In this document: in pieces, positions 33,750 to 45,739 of the stretch
Layout of the letters: every line of letters starts with the position of its first letter
Numbering within the stretch: the first letter of the stretch is position 1
Source: Gordionus sp. m RMFG-2023
Lineage: Eukaryota > Nematomorpha > Gordioida > Chordodea > Parachordodidae
Length of the DNA: 64,000 nucleotides
Direction: 5' to 3'
NCBI RefSeq assembly: GCF_954871325.1
Contig: NC_088775.1
Span: 65,883,561 to 65,947,560, forward strand
Notes under the pieces: model-generated
Database searches by the model: none
What the model was told of the DNA's origin: nothing
Seen by the model: the letters and a program-made list of their open reading frames with translations, nothing else
Translations under genes and position numbers: made by a program

Positions 33750-36709
33750 TATCCAAACTAGGCTTCGATCTTAAATCTGTCATTAATTATAACTTCTTTC
33801 TGTTCTATTCTTTCTTTCAGAAAATCTAATTCAGTTCTAGTTTTTCTACCTAAAAATATCTCTGCTGGTGAGTATCCTTTGCTTCTCTTGGTATTGTTCT
33901 ACGCTAATAGTAATAACCACCATTTTCCTTCTTCATATTTTTCCTTTTTTAACCAACTCTTAACTAGAGCTACCATTCTCTCCGCTTGTCCATTCCTTCT
34001 CGGGTAATGTGGTGGTGCTAATAAATGCTCAATCTTCCATCTATCACAAAATTTGTCAAAATCTCTGCCTATAAATGCTACCCACCATCTGATACTAAGG
34101 TCTTCATTAATCCATATTTACTTACGAAGTCTTTACCCTATTCAATGCTACTTTCGTCGTCAGACTAGATACCCGTTGACAATCTATCCATTTCGAACCT
34201 GCATCTACCATTATAAAATATTTCTTCCTTTCATATTCTAAAAAATCTATGTGTATTCTTTCACAGGGTACACCTGTTTCTGGCCATTTGTCTCCCCTAA
34301 CTTTTGCAGGTACATTCGCACACTTATTACATGTTTCACAACTCTTAGATAATTCTACAATTTCATTATTCATTCTGGGCCACCAAATGTATTCCCTCGC
34401 CTTATTCTTCATTCTTTCTATGCCCTGATGTCCTGTATGTACGGCTGCTAACATGTCTTTCCTTAACCTACTTGGTATCACTAAACGATATCCTCTCATT
34501 AAACAATTGTCTTCTATATTCAATTCACCTCTCTACTGTTTTTAAAGGCCTGGTCTCTATCTTCCCATTCTTTATCTCCCTTCAAACAGGCTCTAATTCT
34601 CATTAATTCTTCATCATGCTAAGAAATCTTGTCTACTAGCTCTAAAGTTATCGGCCTTTCTCTTGTGTCTATCTTTAAAGCTCTTATCACATTACTATTT
34701 AATTCCTCTTCTTCACTATAATCTAAACTATTTATTATTGGCTCTATTTCCTTGTCTTCTAAGTCCTTATCACATAATCTCGATAATATATCTGGTAAAC
34801 AATTTTGTTTACCCGCTCTGAATCTTATTTCGAAATCAAAATTCCCTAACAACATCAGCCATTTCTGTAACCTTGGCGACATCATCAACTCATTATTATC
34901 TCTTTTAAAAAGCCCTACCAGCGGTTTATGATCTGTATATAACAAAAATCTTTGGCCTAACAAATACTCTCTACAGTTGGTTAAACCAAACTTGACTGCT
35001 AAGGCTTCCCTTTCTATAGTTAAATAATTTCTTTCAGCCTTATTAAACTGTCTTGACACAAATAAAATCGGTCTTTCTACATCATCAACTACTTGTGATA
35101 AAGCTCCTCCTATACCTTCATTAGATGCGTCCACTGCTAAAACAATATCTAATTCCTCATTAAAGCACATCAACATAGGTTTCTCTACCAACTTTATCTT
35201 CAATTTTTTAAAACTTTCTTCCTGTGCTGCTCCCCACTCGAATCTTTTATTTTTCTTTAATAGACTATATAATGGTGTAGCAATTTCAGCAAAATCTTGA
35301 ATAAAACGATGGTAATAATTTGTAGCTCCTAAAAATGACTGTAATTCAGACTTATTACTTGGCGCTCTCATGTTTACTATCTTGTCTATATTTTTGGCAA
35401 TCGGAGTAATTACATTTCCCTTTATAAAATGTCCTAATTACTTTATTTCTCTTACTCCGAAAACGCTTTTCTTCATATTAGCTTTTAAACCATTCTCTAA
35501 TATTATATCTAACACCTTAACTAATCTAGAATTATGTTCTTCTTCGGTTCTACCTGATATTAAAACAACATCTAAATAATACATAATTCCCTTAACCTTT
35601 GAAATAAAAAAGTCATTGTTCTCTGAAATATCGCAGCCGAAACTTTCAAACCAAATGGTAAGCGACAAAATGCAAATAATCCTCTATGCATCGTAATTGT
35701 CAACATCTTACTCGTGTTCTCGTTCACTTTAATCTGTAAATAAGCGTTAGAAAAATCAATCTTCGAAAAAAATGTTGCTCCTTCTAGATTTGCTAATAAT
35801 TGTTCTATCCTCAGTAATGGATAACTAACTGTGCTAATCCATGGATTTAACGAAACTCTATAATCTATGCATAATCTTAAACTATTATCTGCTTTTCTAA
35901 TGGGGACTAACGGTGTCGCCCACTTGCTATGCACTATAGGTCGTATTATGCCTTCTTTTAACCATTTATTTAATTCCTTATCGACCTCTTTTAACCAAGA
36001 AAAAGGCAATCTCCTTACTCCACAAAATTTAGGCTGGTAATTTTCTAATAATTTTATATTTACTTCAACATCTTTTAGTGTCCCTAACTTCTTTAACAAC
36101 CTCCAAGTATTGACCTACAATCATACTTATTTCATGGCTGTATTTATTTTCGATAATCTATTCCTGTTCTACTGTCTTCTTAATTATCTGTTAATTGATT
36201 TCAACGGGTGTTACCTCTAAAGACTTTATATCTCTTGAACTCTTATTCTCTTTGTCTCTATATTCAATTAAAAACTCTGGAGTTCGATTTCTAAGTTTAT
36301 CGAGAACTACATCTTGTTTATCTACTATATTAGGCAACTTAAGTTTATCGAAATCACTATCTATTGTTTCCTTATTTTCATCATTCATTCTCAAGATAAT
36401 TTCAATAAAGACCGGATCTAATATTTTTATATCTCCCCAACCTAAAATTGGCTCAATATTCAAAGTAGTTATCCATAAAGTTATACCTCTATTAATTCCA
36501 GGTAATCTTGTTTTGTAATAACCTAAAATTTTCACTACGCTACCATCTAATTGTTTGGCTCTTATCTTTTTTATAACAAATTCTTTTCCTGGCCAAAATT
36601 TATTAAAATCCTTTATACTCATCAAACTAATTTCTGCTCTTGTATCTAATAAAAAACATATTTCAGCTTCCTCAATCTTTATCCTTATTCTCGGGCATCT
36701 ATTTTTCAT
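33750..36709 (-). pseudogene. Ty3/gypsy pol region (fossil)
   Basis: Parts in element order: an aspartic-protease-like segment (36709-36191; FLLDTRAEISLM); reverse transcriptase (36099-35438; WLKEGIIRPI, DYRVSLNPW, KIDFSNAYLQIKV, YYLDVV); the palm-to-RNase H region (35371-34619; FLGATNYYHRFI, LAVDASNEGIGG, LLYTDHKPLVGL); integrase (34523-33750; zinc-binding HTGHQG and CETCNKC, HIDFLEYERKKYFIMVDAGS, then GRKTRTELDFLKERIEQ). This order is diagnostic of Ty3/gypsy. The region is fossil, with several interruptions. Confidence 0.88.
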
Positions 36710-36854
36710 TAAAAAAATCCTCTAATTCAACCTTTAGTACGTCTACCAAAGTTGCATCTTTCGATTTATATATATCAAAATTTCTCTTCTCTATCTTTAT
36801 GTCTCTCATTTTATCTCTACTTCTCTTAATACTTGATTTAAAATTAACAAAATT

Positions 36855-36955
36855 TATTATTATCACCAAAATTATCATTCAAATTATTATTAAAATTATC
36901 ATTCAAATTATTATTAAAATTATCATTCAAATTATTATTAAAATTATCATTTCCT
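36855..36955 (+). repeat. 24-bp AT-rich minisatellite
   Basis: AAATTATTATTAAAATTATC with a CATTC spacer repeats about four times within the fossil's Gag-to-Pol boundary. It produces an isoleucine-rich plus-strand frame that is not a gene. Confidence 0.75.
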
Positions 36956-36959
36956 TCTA

Positions 36960-37310
36960 TTAGTCATTTCTTACATCTCTCTTGTGTGTGTCCATCTTGA
37001 CCACACGTATTACATCTTAATATCAAATTGTCTAATCTGCATCTAATAGCTACATGGCCATTCTTGCCACATCTCGCGCACTTTAAATCTTTCGTTAAAT
37101 CACATTGTCGCGACATGTGACCCGGCTGGCCGCAACTAAAACAAATTTTTGTCTATAATTATCTGTCCGTCTGAAATTATCTATATTTATCTTCTTCTCT
37201 ACATCTCTCAATATATTCTTAACCTTTTCTAATTCTATAATCTCTATCTTAATTAAGCTGTACTTCTCCCTATGATTACACCTAATGTAAAAACAAAAAA
37301 ACCACAAAAA
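36960..37310 (-). other. Gag-like zinc-knuckle region of the Ty3 fossil
   Basis: Minus-strand translation gives closely spaced knuckles: CARCGKNGHVAIRC and CNTCGQDGHTQERC, preceded by a partly similar cysteine cluster. Only about 0.5 kb separates them from the 5' LTR, so most of an ordinary gag is absent. Confidence 0.7.
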
Positions 37311-37625
37311 CTATTAAAATTATATTATCTAAAAATAAATTCCAAATACTCATTTGATTAATATACATTATAACGTGCTTAATAAAAATCTAATTAAAAA
37401 TAATTTAAAAATCCTACCAAAATTAATTAAATATAAAACAATTATTAATATTATAAATAAAAAGTAAAATAAATATATCATGAATATAATTTTTTTTACC
37501 TTAATTACGCTGATATATACAAAGAATTGACTTGTAATCACAATTTACTTCTTCTAAATTTTATTGTATCGTCTCTTTTAGACTGAAAATCTGCGGTCCC
37601 TGAGTATTTTTACTCTTCGGACCAG

Positions 37626-38075
37626 TGTTGAATTTCGAAGTTTTTGGTATAATTGGTAAGATAAATATATTCAATATAAATATAATAATATTTTTTAAGG
37701 ATATAACTTTATTATTACCAAATACAAATTATGTAAAAAAAAGAATTTAAAATAAAATGAATATTTATAATTCACAAAATACGGGTTTATATATGTTAAT
37801 CAAAAAAAATTAATATTCAAAAAAAAATTTTATATGTAAAATTAAAATAAACAATAATATTCTCCGTCCATTCAAGTTCGTTAAGAATAATGGCTTTTTT
37901 TTTATATGTTAATAACAAAAATTAATATTCAAAAATCATTTTATATGCTAAATTTAAAATAAACAATCATATTCTCCGTACATTCAAGTTCGTTAAGGAT
38001 AACTTTTATATTCATCTCTCATTTTAATATTCAAATAATACAATAAAAAAAACTCTTTTTTTCATAACTTTAACA
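37626..38075 (-). repeat. 5' LTR of the Ty3/gypsy fossil
   Basis: An uninterrupted 450-bp LTR, TGTTG to TAACA, directly followed by the target duplicate ACTGG. It closely matches the split LTR at 28785-32883. Confidence 0.9.
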
Positions 38076-39031
38076 ACTGGTACCCTGGGAACCGCGTCAA
38101 ATTTAGAAGCCAGAACCTAGAGCCCACTTTTTAAAAGCTCCTTTAAACCATTCAGGTTCCAAACTACTATCTGAATAAAATGAAAATGTCATATTCAGGG
38201 TTGGCAGATCTCCCGCTTTTGGAGTAATTTCCCTATTTTTTACTTTAGTTTACATTTAAGCTTTCTCTCTATTTTTTTAACTTTCTCCCGATTTTCCTAA
38301 AAAAAATTCTCCATTTATTTTTTTTATAAATCGATCTCCAAAACTTTCCAATTTAAAATATAATAATAATATAATATCTTTTAATTTTAAGATATATTAT
38401 GATAAATCATATAATAATACTTCCTATGATTCTTTTTAGAAATCAATCTATATGAAATAATATTTTAGAAGTAAGCAATTTATTATTTAAAAATTTAACA
38501 GTTTTATATAACCTAATAATTTTTGATTAATTAAATATCCAATTTTATTCCATTCATTTAAATTATTATATATAAATTTTATTCCAGTCATTTAAATTAT
38601 ATATAAATTTTAGTTTAAAGACAAGTTTAACATCCAAAACAATTTTTAAATTGCATCTAAATTGGAATTCCTTTTATTCAAATATGCAATACAAAATTTA
38701 ATATTAGCCATGGAAGAGTCCATGACGTAGAAAAAACATTCAACAAGGCAAAAACATATATCCAATTTAAAAAATAAGCAATTATCAAATAATATCTAAT
38801 ATAGAATATATTATATATATACCAAATTATAATTAAATATAAATATATATCGATATTGGTGTATATAACTTTATTGATTCTTTATAGTAGAATTCCAAAT
38901 TATAAATTAAAAATGAAATTTTGTAAAATTTAAAAAAAAACAATATTCAAATTCAAATCATCATAATATCATTAAAAATTATCCAACAAAATCTCTTATG
39001 ATTATAAAATAATAAATAATGCTCTCCATTT

Positions 39032-40380
39032 CCTCTTTCTTCTTTCTATTCGACGTCACATATATATCATCATATATGACATCTCCCCTCTTTATTTCGC
39101 ACTGTCCTCCTTTGATTCCTCTTCCTTTCCATCATCTCCTATCATCGTTTCCGTGTTTCTCTCCTCCTACTCTCTATTTGACTTACCTATAACGATCACT
39201 AGTTTCCGGGTTGTTATTTTTTCAATATTTCCCGCATCTGATGTACTCGTACATCAATGCTCTAATCCTTTCATCATCATCATATTTCGACTACTACCAT
39301 TCCCTTTGTTCCACCATCACCATTTTTCTTATTCTTCATCATTGCACCATTTCTTCCCTTATCAATCATCTGTCTTTTTCGTCTCTTAACGTCTCTTTTT
39401 CTCGTTTAGTCTCCATTCTCACTCTTTCCCCCAAATTCATTTCCTCTATATATCTATATTAAATAATCGCGCATATGTCTGATTTATTGTGTGTTATAAT
39501 AAAGGAAATTTGCCTGAAATACAAATTAATATGTTTAAAATGTTTATGTATGTCTTGTATAATACAATATTGTGTATTTTTGGTTATGTTTATATAAATA
39601 AAATATACTTTGTTTGTGTGTGTATTACAATATTATATAGATATATAAATTTATGTTAAACTAGACGGATCCATTTAGTTAATAACTAGATAGAGCAATT
39701 ATAACTAAAATTCCTAAGTAAATTATATAATTATCACTATTCTCACTGAATTGTATAAAGCTTAATGATAGTAAAAATATAACGTCATATTACAAATAAT
39801 TTTGACTAATTACAATCAAGGCCAAAAAAAATTTAAATTTATAATAGATGATACAATATAACAAAATTCTAATCTTTATTGTTCGCTTATCGGTTTCTAT
39901 TTTGTCTTTCATGTTCGATGTTATCTTATCACTCCTTTCCTATCAGCCTTTATATCTGCCATCAATTATCGATCATTTCCATTCCTTCTTCTCCCTTTCC
40001 ATTGAGTCTTTTTTTCTCTTAATAATTAATCTAAAAATTTCCCACTACCCTCCCCTTACACCACATTCCTAAACCTTTAAATCCCTTCATTTATATTCCC
40101 TTTTCCTATGATCTATAATATATAAATTTGTCCTTCCTATGCCTTCTTCCTTTATACCCTTTTATATGAATTCTAAATTTCAATTTATTATTCCCTTAAC
40201 TGTGAGAATTTCATCAAAATCCGTCATCTTGATTCTAACTCTTTCTTCTACTTTATTATTAAATTTTATATAAGAAATTTAATCCTAATAAAGTTATCAT
40301 CCCTCTTTATTTTCTTAAAAGTTCCACGTTATTCTTAAAAATTTAGTTAATAAAATCCTGTTCCAACAATGGTCTACAAA
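39032..40380. other. Pyrimidine-biased and AT-rich DNA without gene
   Basis: 39032-39460 and 39900-40180 are rich in TTC and TCC on the plus strand, giving serine- and phenylalanine-rich chance frames. No homology was recognised. Confidence 0.5.
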
Positions 40381-40384
40381 ACAT

Positions 40385-40880
40385 ATTCAACCAGAACTAA
40401 ATAAAATAATTTTACCTTTTACCTTAATTTGAAAGGTAGGCTTTAGTGTACTATGACGTACGCCTAATAAAAAAATTATTCAACCAGAACCAAATAAAAT
40501 AACCTTCCTTTAATTCCAATGTAGGCTTATTTGTACTATGATGTACGCCTATATGATGCTGGTTCAAAAATCTTAATAAAGAGACACTTCTTTATTTTCA
40601 CTTTTACCCTAATTTCCTTAAAATGTGGGCTTATTTGTACTTTGATGTACGCCTATAAATGATTCTGGTTCAAAAATCATAATAAAGAGACACCTATTTA
40701 TTTTCACCTTTTACCCTAATTTCCTTAAAATGTAGGCTTATTTGTACTTTGATGTACGCCTATAAATGATTCTAATTCAAAAATCATAATAAAAGACACT
40801 TCTTTATTTTCACCTTTTACACTAATTTCCTTAAAATGTAGGCTTATTTGTAGTCTGTTGTACGCCTATTTTATTCTGGC
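40385..40880 (+). repeat. ~106-bp tandem repeat, about five units
   Basis: GTACGCCTA recurs near 40457, 40543, 40647, 40753 and 40860. Each unit also holds TAGGCTTATTTGTACT, and TAGGC and GCCTA about 20 bases apart can pair, so each unit has a small hairpin. CAAAAATCATAATAAAGA is the linking segment. The first unit is shorter. Confidence 0.8.
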
Positions 40881-40984
40881 TCAAAATGTAATAGAATTAA
40901 AGCTCTTGTCTTCTTATATCCTTTTATTAATTCCTAAAATTATAAGTTCTTAATATCCTTATTCCATTAATTTTTATTATAACT

Positions 40985-41735
40985 ATATCCTTATTTTATC
41001 TAATATATATTATCAAATTTATATCAATGGACTCTAATATTCAAATTAGTGATCTGCATCGGGCCTAATTTTTCAAGCCCAGCCCGGTCCGAAATTTTTT
41101 TAAAAATAGTTTTGAAGGCCCCAACCCGAAATTTTTTTTAAAAAAATTTACCGACCCGGCCCGAATTTATTTAAATATAGAAAGTAATTTTTATAATTAC
41201 TCAAAATAAAAGCCATATGTTATATGTCATTTAGTTTCAATAAATAAAATCAAATATTTTTATTTTAAATAAAAAATTCAATATAAAATTGATAAATTTA
41301 GATATATTTAAAAAAAATTCCAAGATCCGACCCAAATTTTTTAAAATATTAGGCCCAACTTGAACCCGCTTATTTTAAATAAAATTAGGTCCAAGCCCGG
41401 CCCTAAGCCCATTTGATCCGGGCCAGGCCTAACTTTGCAGATCTTTATTTCAAATGTCCTTATTTTATCTAATATATATTATCAAATTTATATCAATTGA
41501 CTTCAAATATTCAAATGTCCTTATTTTATCTAATATCAAATTTATATCAATTGACTTCAAATATTCTATTCCTCTTTCATATAGTTTCTAATTAATGATT
41601 TAATCTTATCTATTCATAATATCATTTATTTAAAATAAAAAATCCTTATTTTATCTAATATATATTATCAAATTTTATCAATAGACTCTAAATATTTTAA
41701 TTCAACTTAAATATAGTTTCAAATTAATTATTTAA
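40985..41735 (+). repeat. Short tandem repeat interrupted by a MITE
   Basis: TCCTTATTTTATCTAATAT with ATTATCAAATTTATATCAAT recurs near 40990, 41458, 41519 and 41641. The hAT MITE at 41047-41447 is inserted between the first and second copies. Confidence 0.65.
41047..41447 (+). mobile_element. hAT MITE of the CCCGGCCCG family
   Basis: It begins TAGTGATCTGCATCGGG and ends GCAGATCTTTA. Flanking octamers ATTCAAAT and TTTCAAAT match at 7 of 8. The interior order is the same as in the other members. Confidence 0.85.
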
Positions 41736-42430
41736 CCTTATATTTTCATAATATCCCTTCTCCTTGTATCATTATTTACTCTTATTCTTTTCATGGTTTA
41801 ATCTCCTCTAATTTTCCAATACATCATATAATTTTACTAATGATATTTTCCTATAAAATATCACCATCCTATATTATATATAAACTATACATTTATAAAA
41901 TTAGCGTTTTTTTTAAAGATATATTCATCCAAATTAATTGTTAAATTTCATTCATACTAATTTATACAAATCATCATTTGACTTATTATGCCTCCATATT
42001 TCTTTCTTTACTCTTACCACTTCCATCAATCATTACTTCTTCTGTTGTTGTGCCGCACATCCCAGTGTCTGAACCTGTTGGTGTTTGATTCCCTTCTTTA
42101 TTGTAATTCAAGTTCGTTATTTTAATGATTTTGGTCACCGGCACCATTAAAATATATGTATATATATATATATATATATATACCAAATTATAATTAAATA
42201 TATATATATATATATACCAAATTATAATTAAATATAAATATATACCTTTATTGGTGTATATAACTTTATTGATTCTTTATTGTAGAATTCCAAATTATGA
42301 ATTAAAAATGAAATTTTGTAAAATTAAAAAAAAACAATATTCAAATTCAAATCATCATAATATCATTAAAAATTATCCAACAAAATCTCGCATGATTATA
42401 AAATAATGAATGAATGCTCTCCATTTTCAC

Positions 42431-42932
42431 GTATTTTCATTATTTGAAGCATCAGTTAATAGATAAAATGGATGACTTTCCTAAATCCTCTAAGATGTGT
42501 TTCTTAGTTTAAGAACTCAGGATATTTAACACTATTTTTGAGGCTTTTGTTCTTCTACATTTCATGCCTTTGGCTATTTTGAATCAAGAAAGAGGATAGG
42601 CATTAAGTTTTAGTGCAACCTGTATACAAATAACTAAATGAATTAGAGATCACATATATATATATATATCATAATATATGATGCCATACTTCAAAAACAA
42701 TCATTTATGTTGATAAAACATTCATTTAGTTATTTGTATACAGGTTGCACTAAAACTTAATGCCTATCCTCTTTCTTGATTCAAAATAGCCAAAGGCATG
42801 AAATGTAGAAGAACAAAAGCCTCAAAAATAGTGTTAAATATCCTGAGTTCTTAAACTAAGAAACACATCTTAGAGGATTTAGGAAAGTCATCCATTTTAT
42901 CTATTAACTGATGCTTCAAATAATGAAAATAC
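42431..42932. repeat. Perfect inverted repeat, two 213-bp arms, 76-bp spacer
   Basis: The arms 42431-42643 and 42720-42932 are exact reverse complements by my reading, starting GTATTTTCATTATTTGAAGC and ending at an AT-repeat spacer. The right arm is continuous with the hAT transposase remnant and encodes its TDASNNEN motif; the left arm is an inverted copy of the same segment. The left edge lies about five bases from the end of the direct repeat 42214-42426. Such perfection amid decayed DNA implies a very recent event, gene conversion or an assembly fold-back. Confidence 0.92.
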
Positions 42933-44065
42933 TAAAACATTCCCAACAATGCTGCGCTATTTTGATAAAGAAAGAGGTAGTAAACTTCCAAATTTTTTTT
43001 ATCGGACTCGTAAAATCGAAGGATTTTGCATCTATGGCTGTGCAGAGCTTTGAAAATTGCAACCTTTCACTATCAAATGTAACTGCCATTTTATTCCGAC
43101 AATGGAAATGATAATTTCGGAAAAGGGCTAAGTGTATAGACATATTTATTCTTTATTGGTTGCCTGTGCCATACAATTCGCAATGCAGGAAGAAAGGGGC
43201 ATGCTTCATTATCAATAGATATAAAAATAATTGCTATGAAATGTATGCCGAATTCCGCAGATCCACAAAAGGAAATCTGTTAAAAAAAAATTATGTATTC
43301 TCAATATTGGAACTTCTACGAATTATTTCAACAAGATGGCTATCATTGATATCTGCTCTCGAAAAACTTAATTTAAATTATTTAGCTGTAAAATCTTATT
43401 TTTTATACCAAAAAAATTCCAATTCAATATTTAAATTATTTTTTTTATTGGCTGGGCATATTTAAGCTTAGTTATTTATAACGTGGTTAAAAAATTGTAA
43501 TCCGAAAATTCATATTCAATTAAGACGTTTTCAGTAATGAATAAATTAGTTACAACTTTAAAATCCCAAGTTATCAATAACTTTAAAACTCCAAAATGAA
43601 GCTAATAAATTCATTAAACCAATTTCATATTTAGGAAAAAAATATAAATTTACAAACAATAAATGGGAAAATCTAAGTATTATGAAGCTCGATAATGAAT
43701 TCAAATTCGAGGAAGTTGAATCAATAATAATCAATTTTAATATAAAAGATATCGAATTCGATGAATTATCTAAGTAATTCGTTGCTTTAAATATATTTAT
43801 AGAACAAAATAAATATTGAATTTGGCTTATAAAAATGGGGTATTATATTTTTTTTAAAAAATATTTCGCCAAATTTAAAAAAAAATATGCAATATTATAT
43901 TATCGTAACCACATTCAAACGCTGGTTCAGAGCACATATTTAGTATAATGGAAAATTTTTAGTGAAAAGATTGTAATCGTTTATCTTTATCAGCTTTAGA
44001 AGCGGAACTAATTATCAAACATAATTTTAGTTATCCTTGTAAAGATTTTATATGTAACAAATAAT
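42890..44065 (+). pseudogene. hAT transposase remnant
   Basis: Pieces in order: LTDASNNENTKTFPTML with RYFDKERGSK (42905-42980), a degenerate central part, STRWLSLISALEKLNLN with AVKSYF (~43330-43400), NKWENLSIMKLDNEFKFEEV (~43660-43720), and PHSNAGSEHIFSIMENF with LSALEAELIIKHNF (~43905-44030), containing the catalytic Glu. The HSNAxSE signature is shared with the ORF at 47553-46798, so the two belong to one hAT subfamily. Several stops and frame changes are present. The N-terminal finger is absent. Confidence 0.8.
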
Positions 44066-44344
44066 AAAAATTTAATTAATAGCAAAATCTTCTGAAAAAT
44101 ATGTACTGATTTTTTAAATAATATCGATTAATTTAATATTAAAAAAATAATATACGATTTTCATTTATTTTTCTGTAATATCTAATATATATTATCGCCG
44201 TAATCAAAAAATGAACGTTTTCGTATAATCTTAATGTTGATTTTTTCTATTAACTTTCCTATCATCTTATAAATCGAAGGAGAGTATATACCTCTAATGT
44301 TAAATTATTTTTTTTTAATAGAAAATGTTTTTTAAAATTTTTTT

Positions 44345-44420
44345 TATACATCAACGAGATTCGAATCACTGACTTAACGTTCGATAGGCAAACGTTCTTT
44401 CCAGTCAGCCCCTTTCTATA
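44345..44420 (-). ncRNA. tRNA-like sequence, probable SINE head
   Basis: The minus strand reads GGGGCTGACTGGAAAGAACG, then GCCTATCGAACGTT and GTGATTCGAATCTC. The TTCGAATC block resembles the B box and T loop, and CTGACTGGAAAG an A-box-like region. ACGTT and AACGT can pair as an anticodon-like stem, but the loop lacks a proper U33 and the T stem pairs badly. It is more likely a tRNA-derived SINE head than a functional tRNA. No clear SINE body or tail was delimited. Confidence 0.35.
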
Positions 44421-44489
44421 TTACTTTTGTAATACAATTCTTTTTTATATGAAACTTTATTATGATAAAGTATTTTAATATATCAATAT

Positions 44490-44850
44490 TTATTTTTTTT
44501 ATTGGAAACTCCAGGCTTGGGAAAACAATTTCAAAATTATTATCTGTTGGCCAGATTTGAGAAAAAATTTTTAAAATTATAATGGGTCGGACTGGGCTTG
44601 GAAATATTTTATAATATTTTTTTTATTGGAAGCTGAAAAAAATTTTAAAATTATTATCGGTTGGCCAGGTTTGAGAAAAAATTTTTAAAATTATAATGGG
44701 TCGGGCTGGGCTTGGAAAAAATTTTTATAATATTTTTTTTATTGGAAGCTGAAAAAAATTTTAAAATTATTATTGGTTGGCCAGATTTGAAAATTTTTTT
44801 TAAAAATTATAATGGGTCAGGCTGGGCTTGAAAAATATTTTTATAAATTA
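44490..44850 (+). repeat. ~115-bp tandem repeat, three units
   Basis: GGCCAG recurs near 44549, 44663 and 44779 inside units containing TTTTTTTTATTGGAAGCTGA and ATAATGGGTCGGGCTGGGC. A diverged relative continues on the far side of the hAT element, near 48240-48310, so the hAT element seems to have inserted into this repeat. Confidence 0.75.
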
Positions 44851-45079
44851 TATTACGCTACGCTTGGGGAAAATTTTTCAAATTATTATCAGCTTGGACG
44901 CTTACGAATTTTTTCATTATTAATTAAGGATCATACACAGGGTTGCCAGGTCAAAATTTTCAAATTGTGGGAGAAATTCGGTATTTTGTGGGAGTAATAT
45001 AAAAATTGTGGGAGAAATATGAAAATTGCTAAAAAAAATTTTTTTGCCCGCTTATTATTTTTTATAAATATAAAATCGA

Positions 45080-45475
45080 ATCTATTTTTCAAAATAAAAT
45101 AGGTAATTATTTTTCAAAATAAAATAGCCAACTATTTTTCAAAATAAAATAGCCAACTATTTTTCAAAATAAAATAGCCAACTATTTTTCAAAATAAAAT
45201 AGCCAACTATTTTTCAAAATAAAATAGCCAACTATTTTTCAAAATAAAATAGCCAACTATTTTTCAAAATAAAATAGCCAACTATTTTTCAAAATAAAAT
45301 ATCCAACTCTTTTTCAAAATAAAATAGGTAACTATTTTCCAAAATAAAATAGGTAACTATTTTCCAAAATAGGTAACTATTTTCCAAAATAGGTAACTAT
45401 TTTCCAAAATAAAATAGGTAACTATTTTCCAAAATAAAATACGCAATTATTTTTCAAAATAGGTAATTATAGTAC
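45080..45475 (+). repeat. 25-bp minisatellite
   Basis: TTTTCAAAATAAAATAGCCAACTA repeats about 15 times, shifting to AAAATAGGTAACTATTTTCC in the right third, with some units shortened. It has no spacers and is not a CRISPR. It lies within the left part of the hAT element. Confidence 0.9.
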
Positions 45476-45739
45476 GACACAAAATTTCTTAAATCTATCT
45501 TTATTATTAAAATAACATATTGATTTATTATAATATATTAATTTGTTTAAAAATAATAAAAAACGATCTTTTTTAAATACAAAAGAATGTAAACAAGATA
45601 AAATTTTATAAAAAAATTGTAATTTTACAATGTAAAAAAATATATTTTATGCTAATGTATAAATAAGATTTTATAAAAAAAACAAACAATTTTAAATTTA
45701 CAATGTAAAAAATAATTATAATCAGTGCGGGGAAGTTGT

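Larger units (their letters stand above)
28785..38075 (-). mobile_element. Ty3/gypsy LTR retrotransposon fossil
   Basis: An LTR element in minus orientation. The 5-bp target duplication ACTGG stands on both sides (28780-28784 and 38076-38080), so the two ends belong to one insertion. The right LTR (5' for the element) is 37626-38075. The left LTR is 28785-29172 plus 32798-32883, split by a hAT transposon. Between them lie zinc knuckles, protease, reverse transcriptase, RNase H and integrase in the Ty3/gypsy order. The element is clearly broken, with several interruptions. LTRs still similar at roughly the mid-90s per cent by eye suggest moderate age. Confidence 0.88.
38821..42426 (-). mobile_element. 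Possible LTR-bearing element flanked by ~210-bp direct repeats
   Basis: 38821-39031 and 42214-42426 are nearly identical direct repeats (ACCAAATTATAATTAAATAT through GCTCTCCATTT). Just inside the right one, on the minus strand, a 66-codon frame at 42186-41986 begins MVPVTKIIKITNLNY and could be a truncated Gag start. No pol domain is visible in the 3.2 kb between them. A target duplication was not found. If it is an LTR element it is non-autonomous and fossil; a plain segmental duplication is the alternative. Confidence 0.35.

Noticed and set aside
36195-36963. Plus-strand ORFs of 107 codons (two)
   Set aside because: Antisense to the Ty3/gypsy protease and a 24-bp minisatellite; leucine/isoleucine/serine-rich chance frames.
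39153-39462. Overlapping Ser/Phe-rich plus-strand ORFs
   Set aside because: Pyrimidine-biased composition, no recognisable domain.
42431-42932. Palindrome taken as a MITE
   Set aside because: The right arm runs on into the transposase remnant, and no target duplication bounds the arms.
44345-44420. Functional tRNA gene
   Set aside because: T stem mispairs and no U33 in the anticodon loop; kept only as a tRNA-like remnant.
45080-45475. CRISPR-like array
   Set aside because: Direct tandem units without unique spacers in eukaryotic DNA; an ordinary minisatellite.
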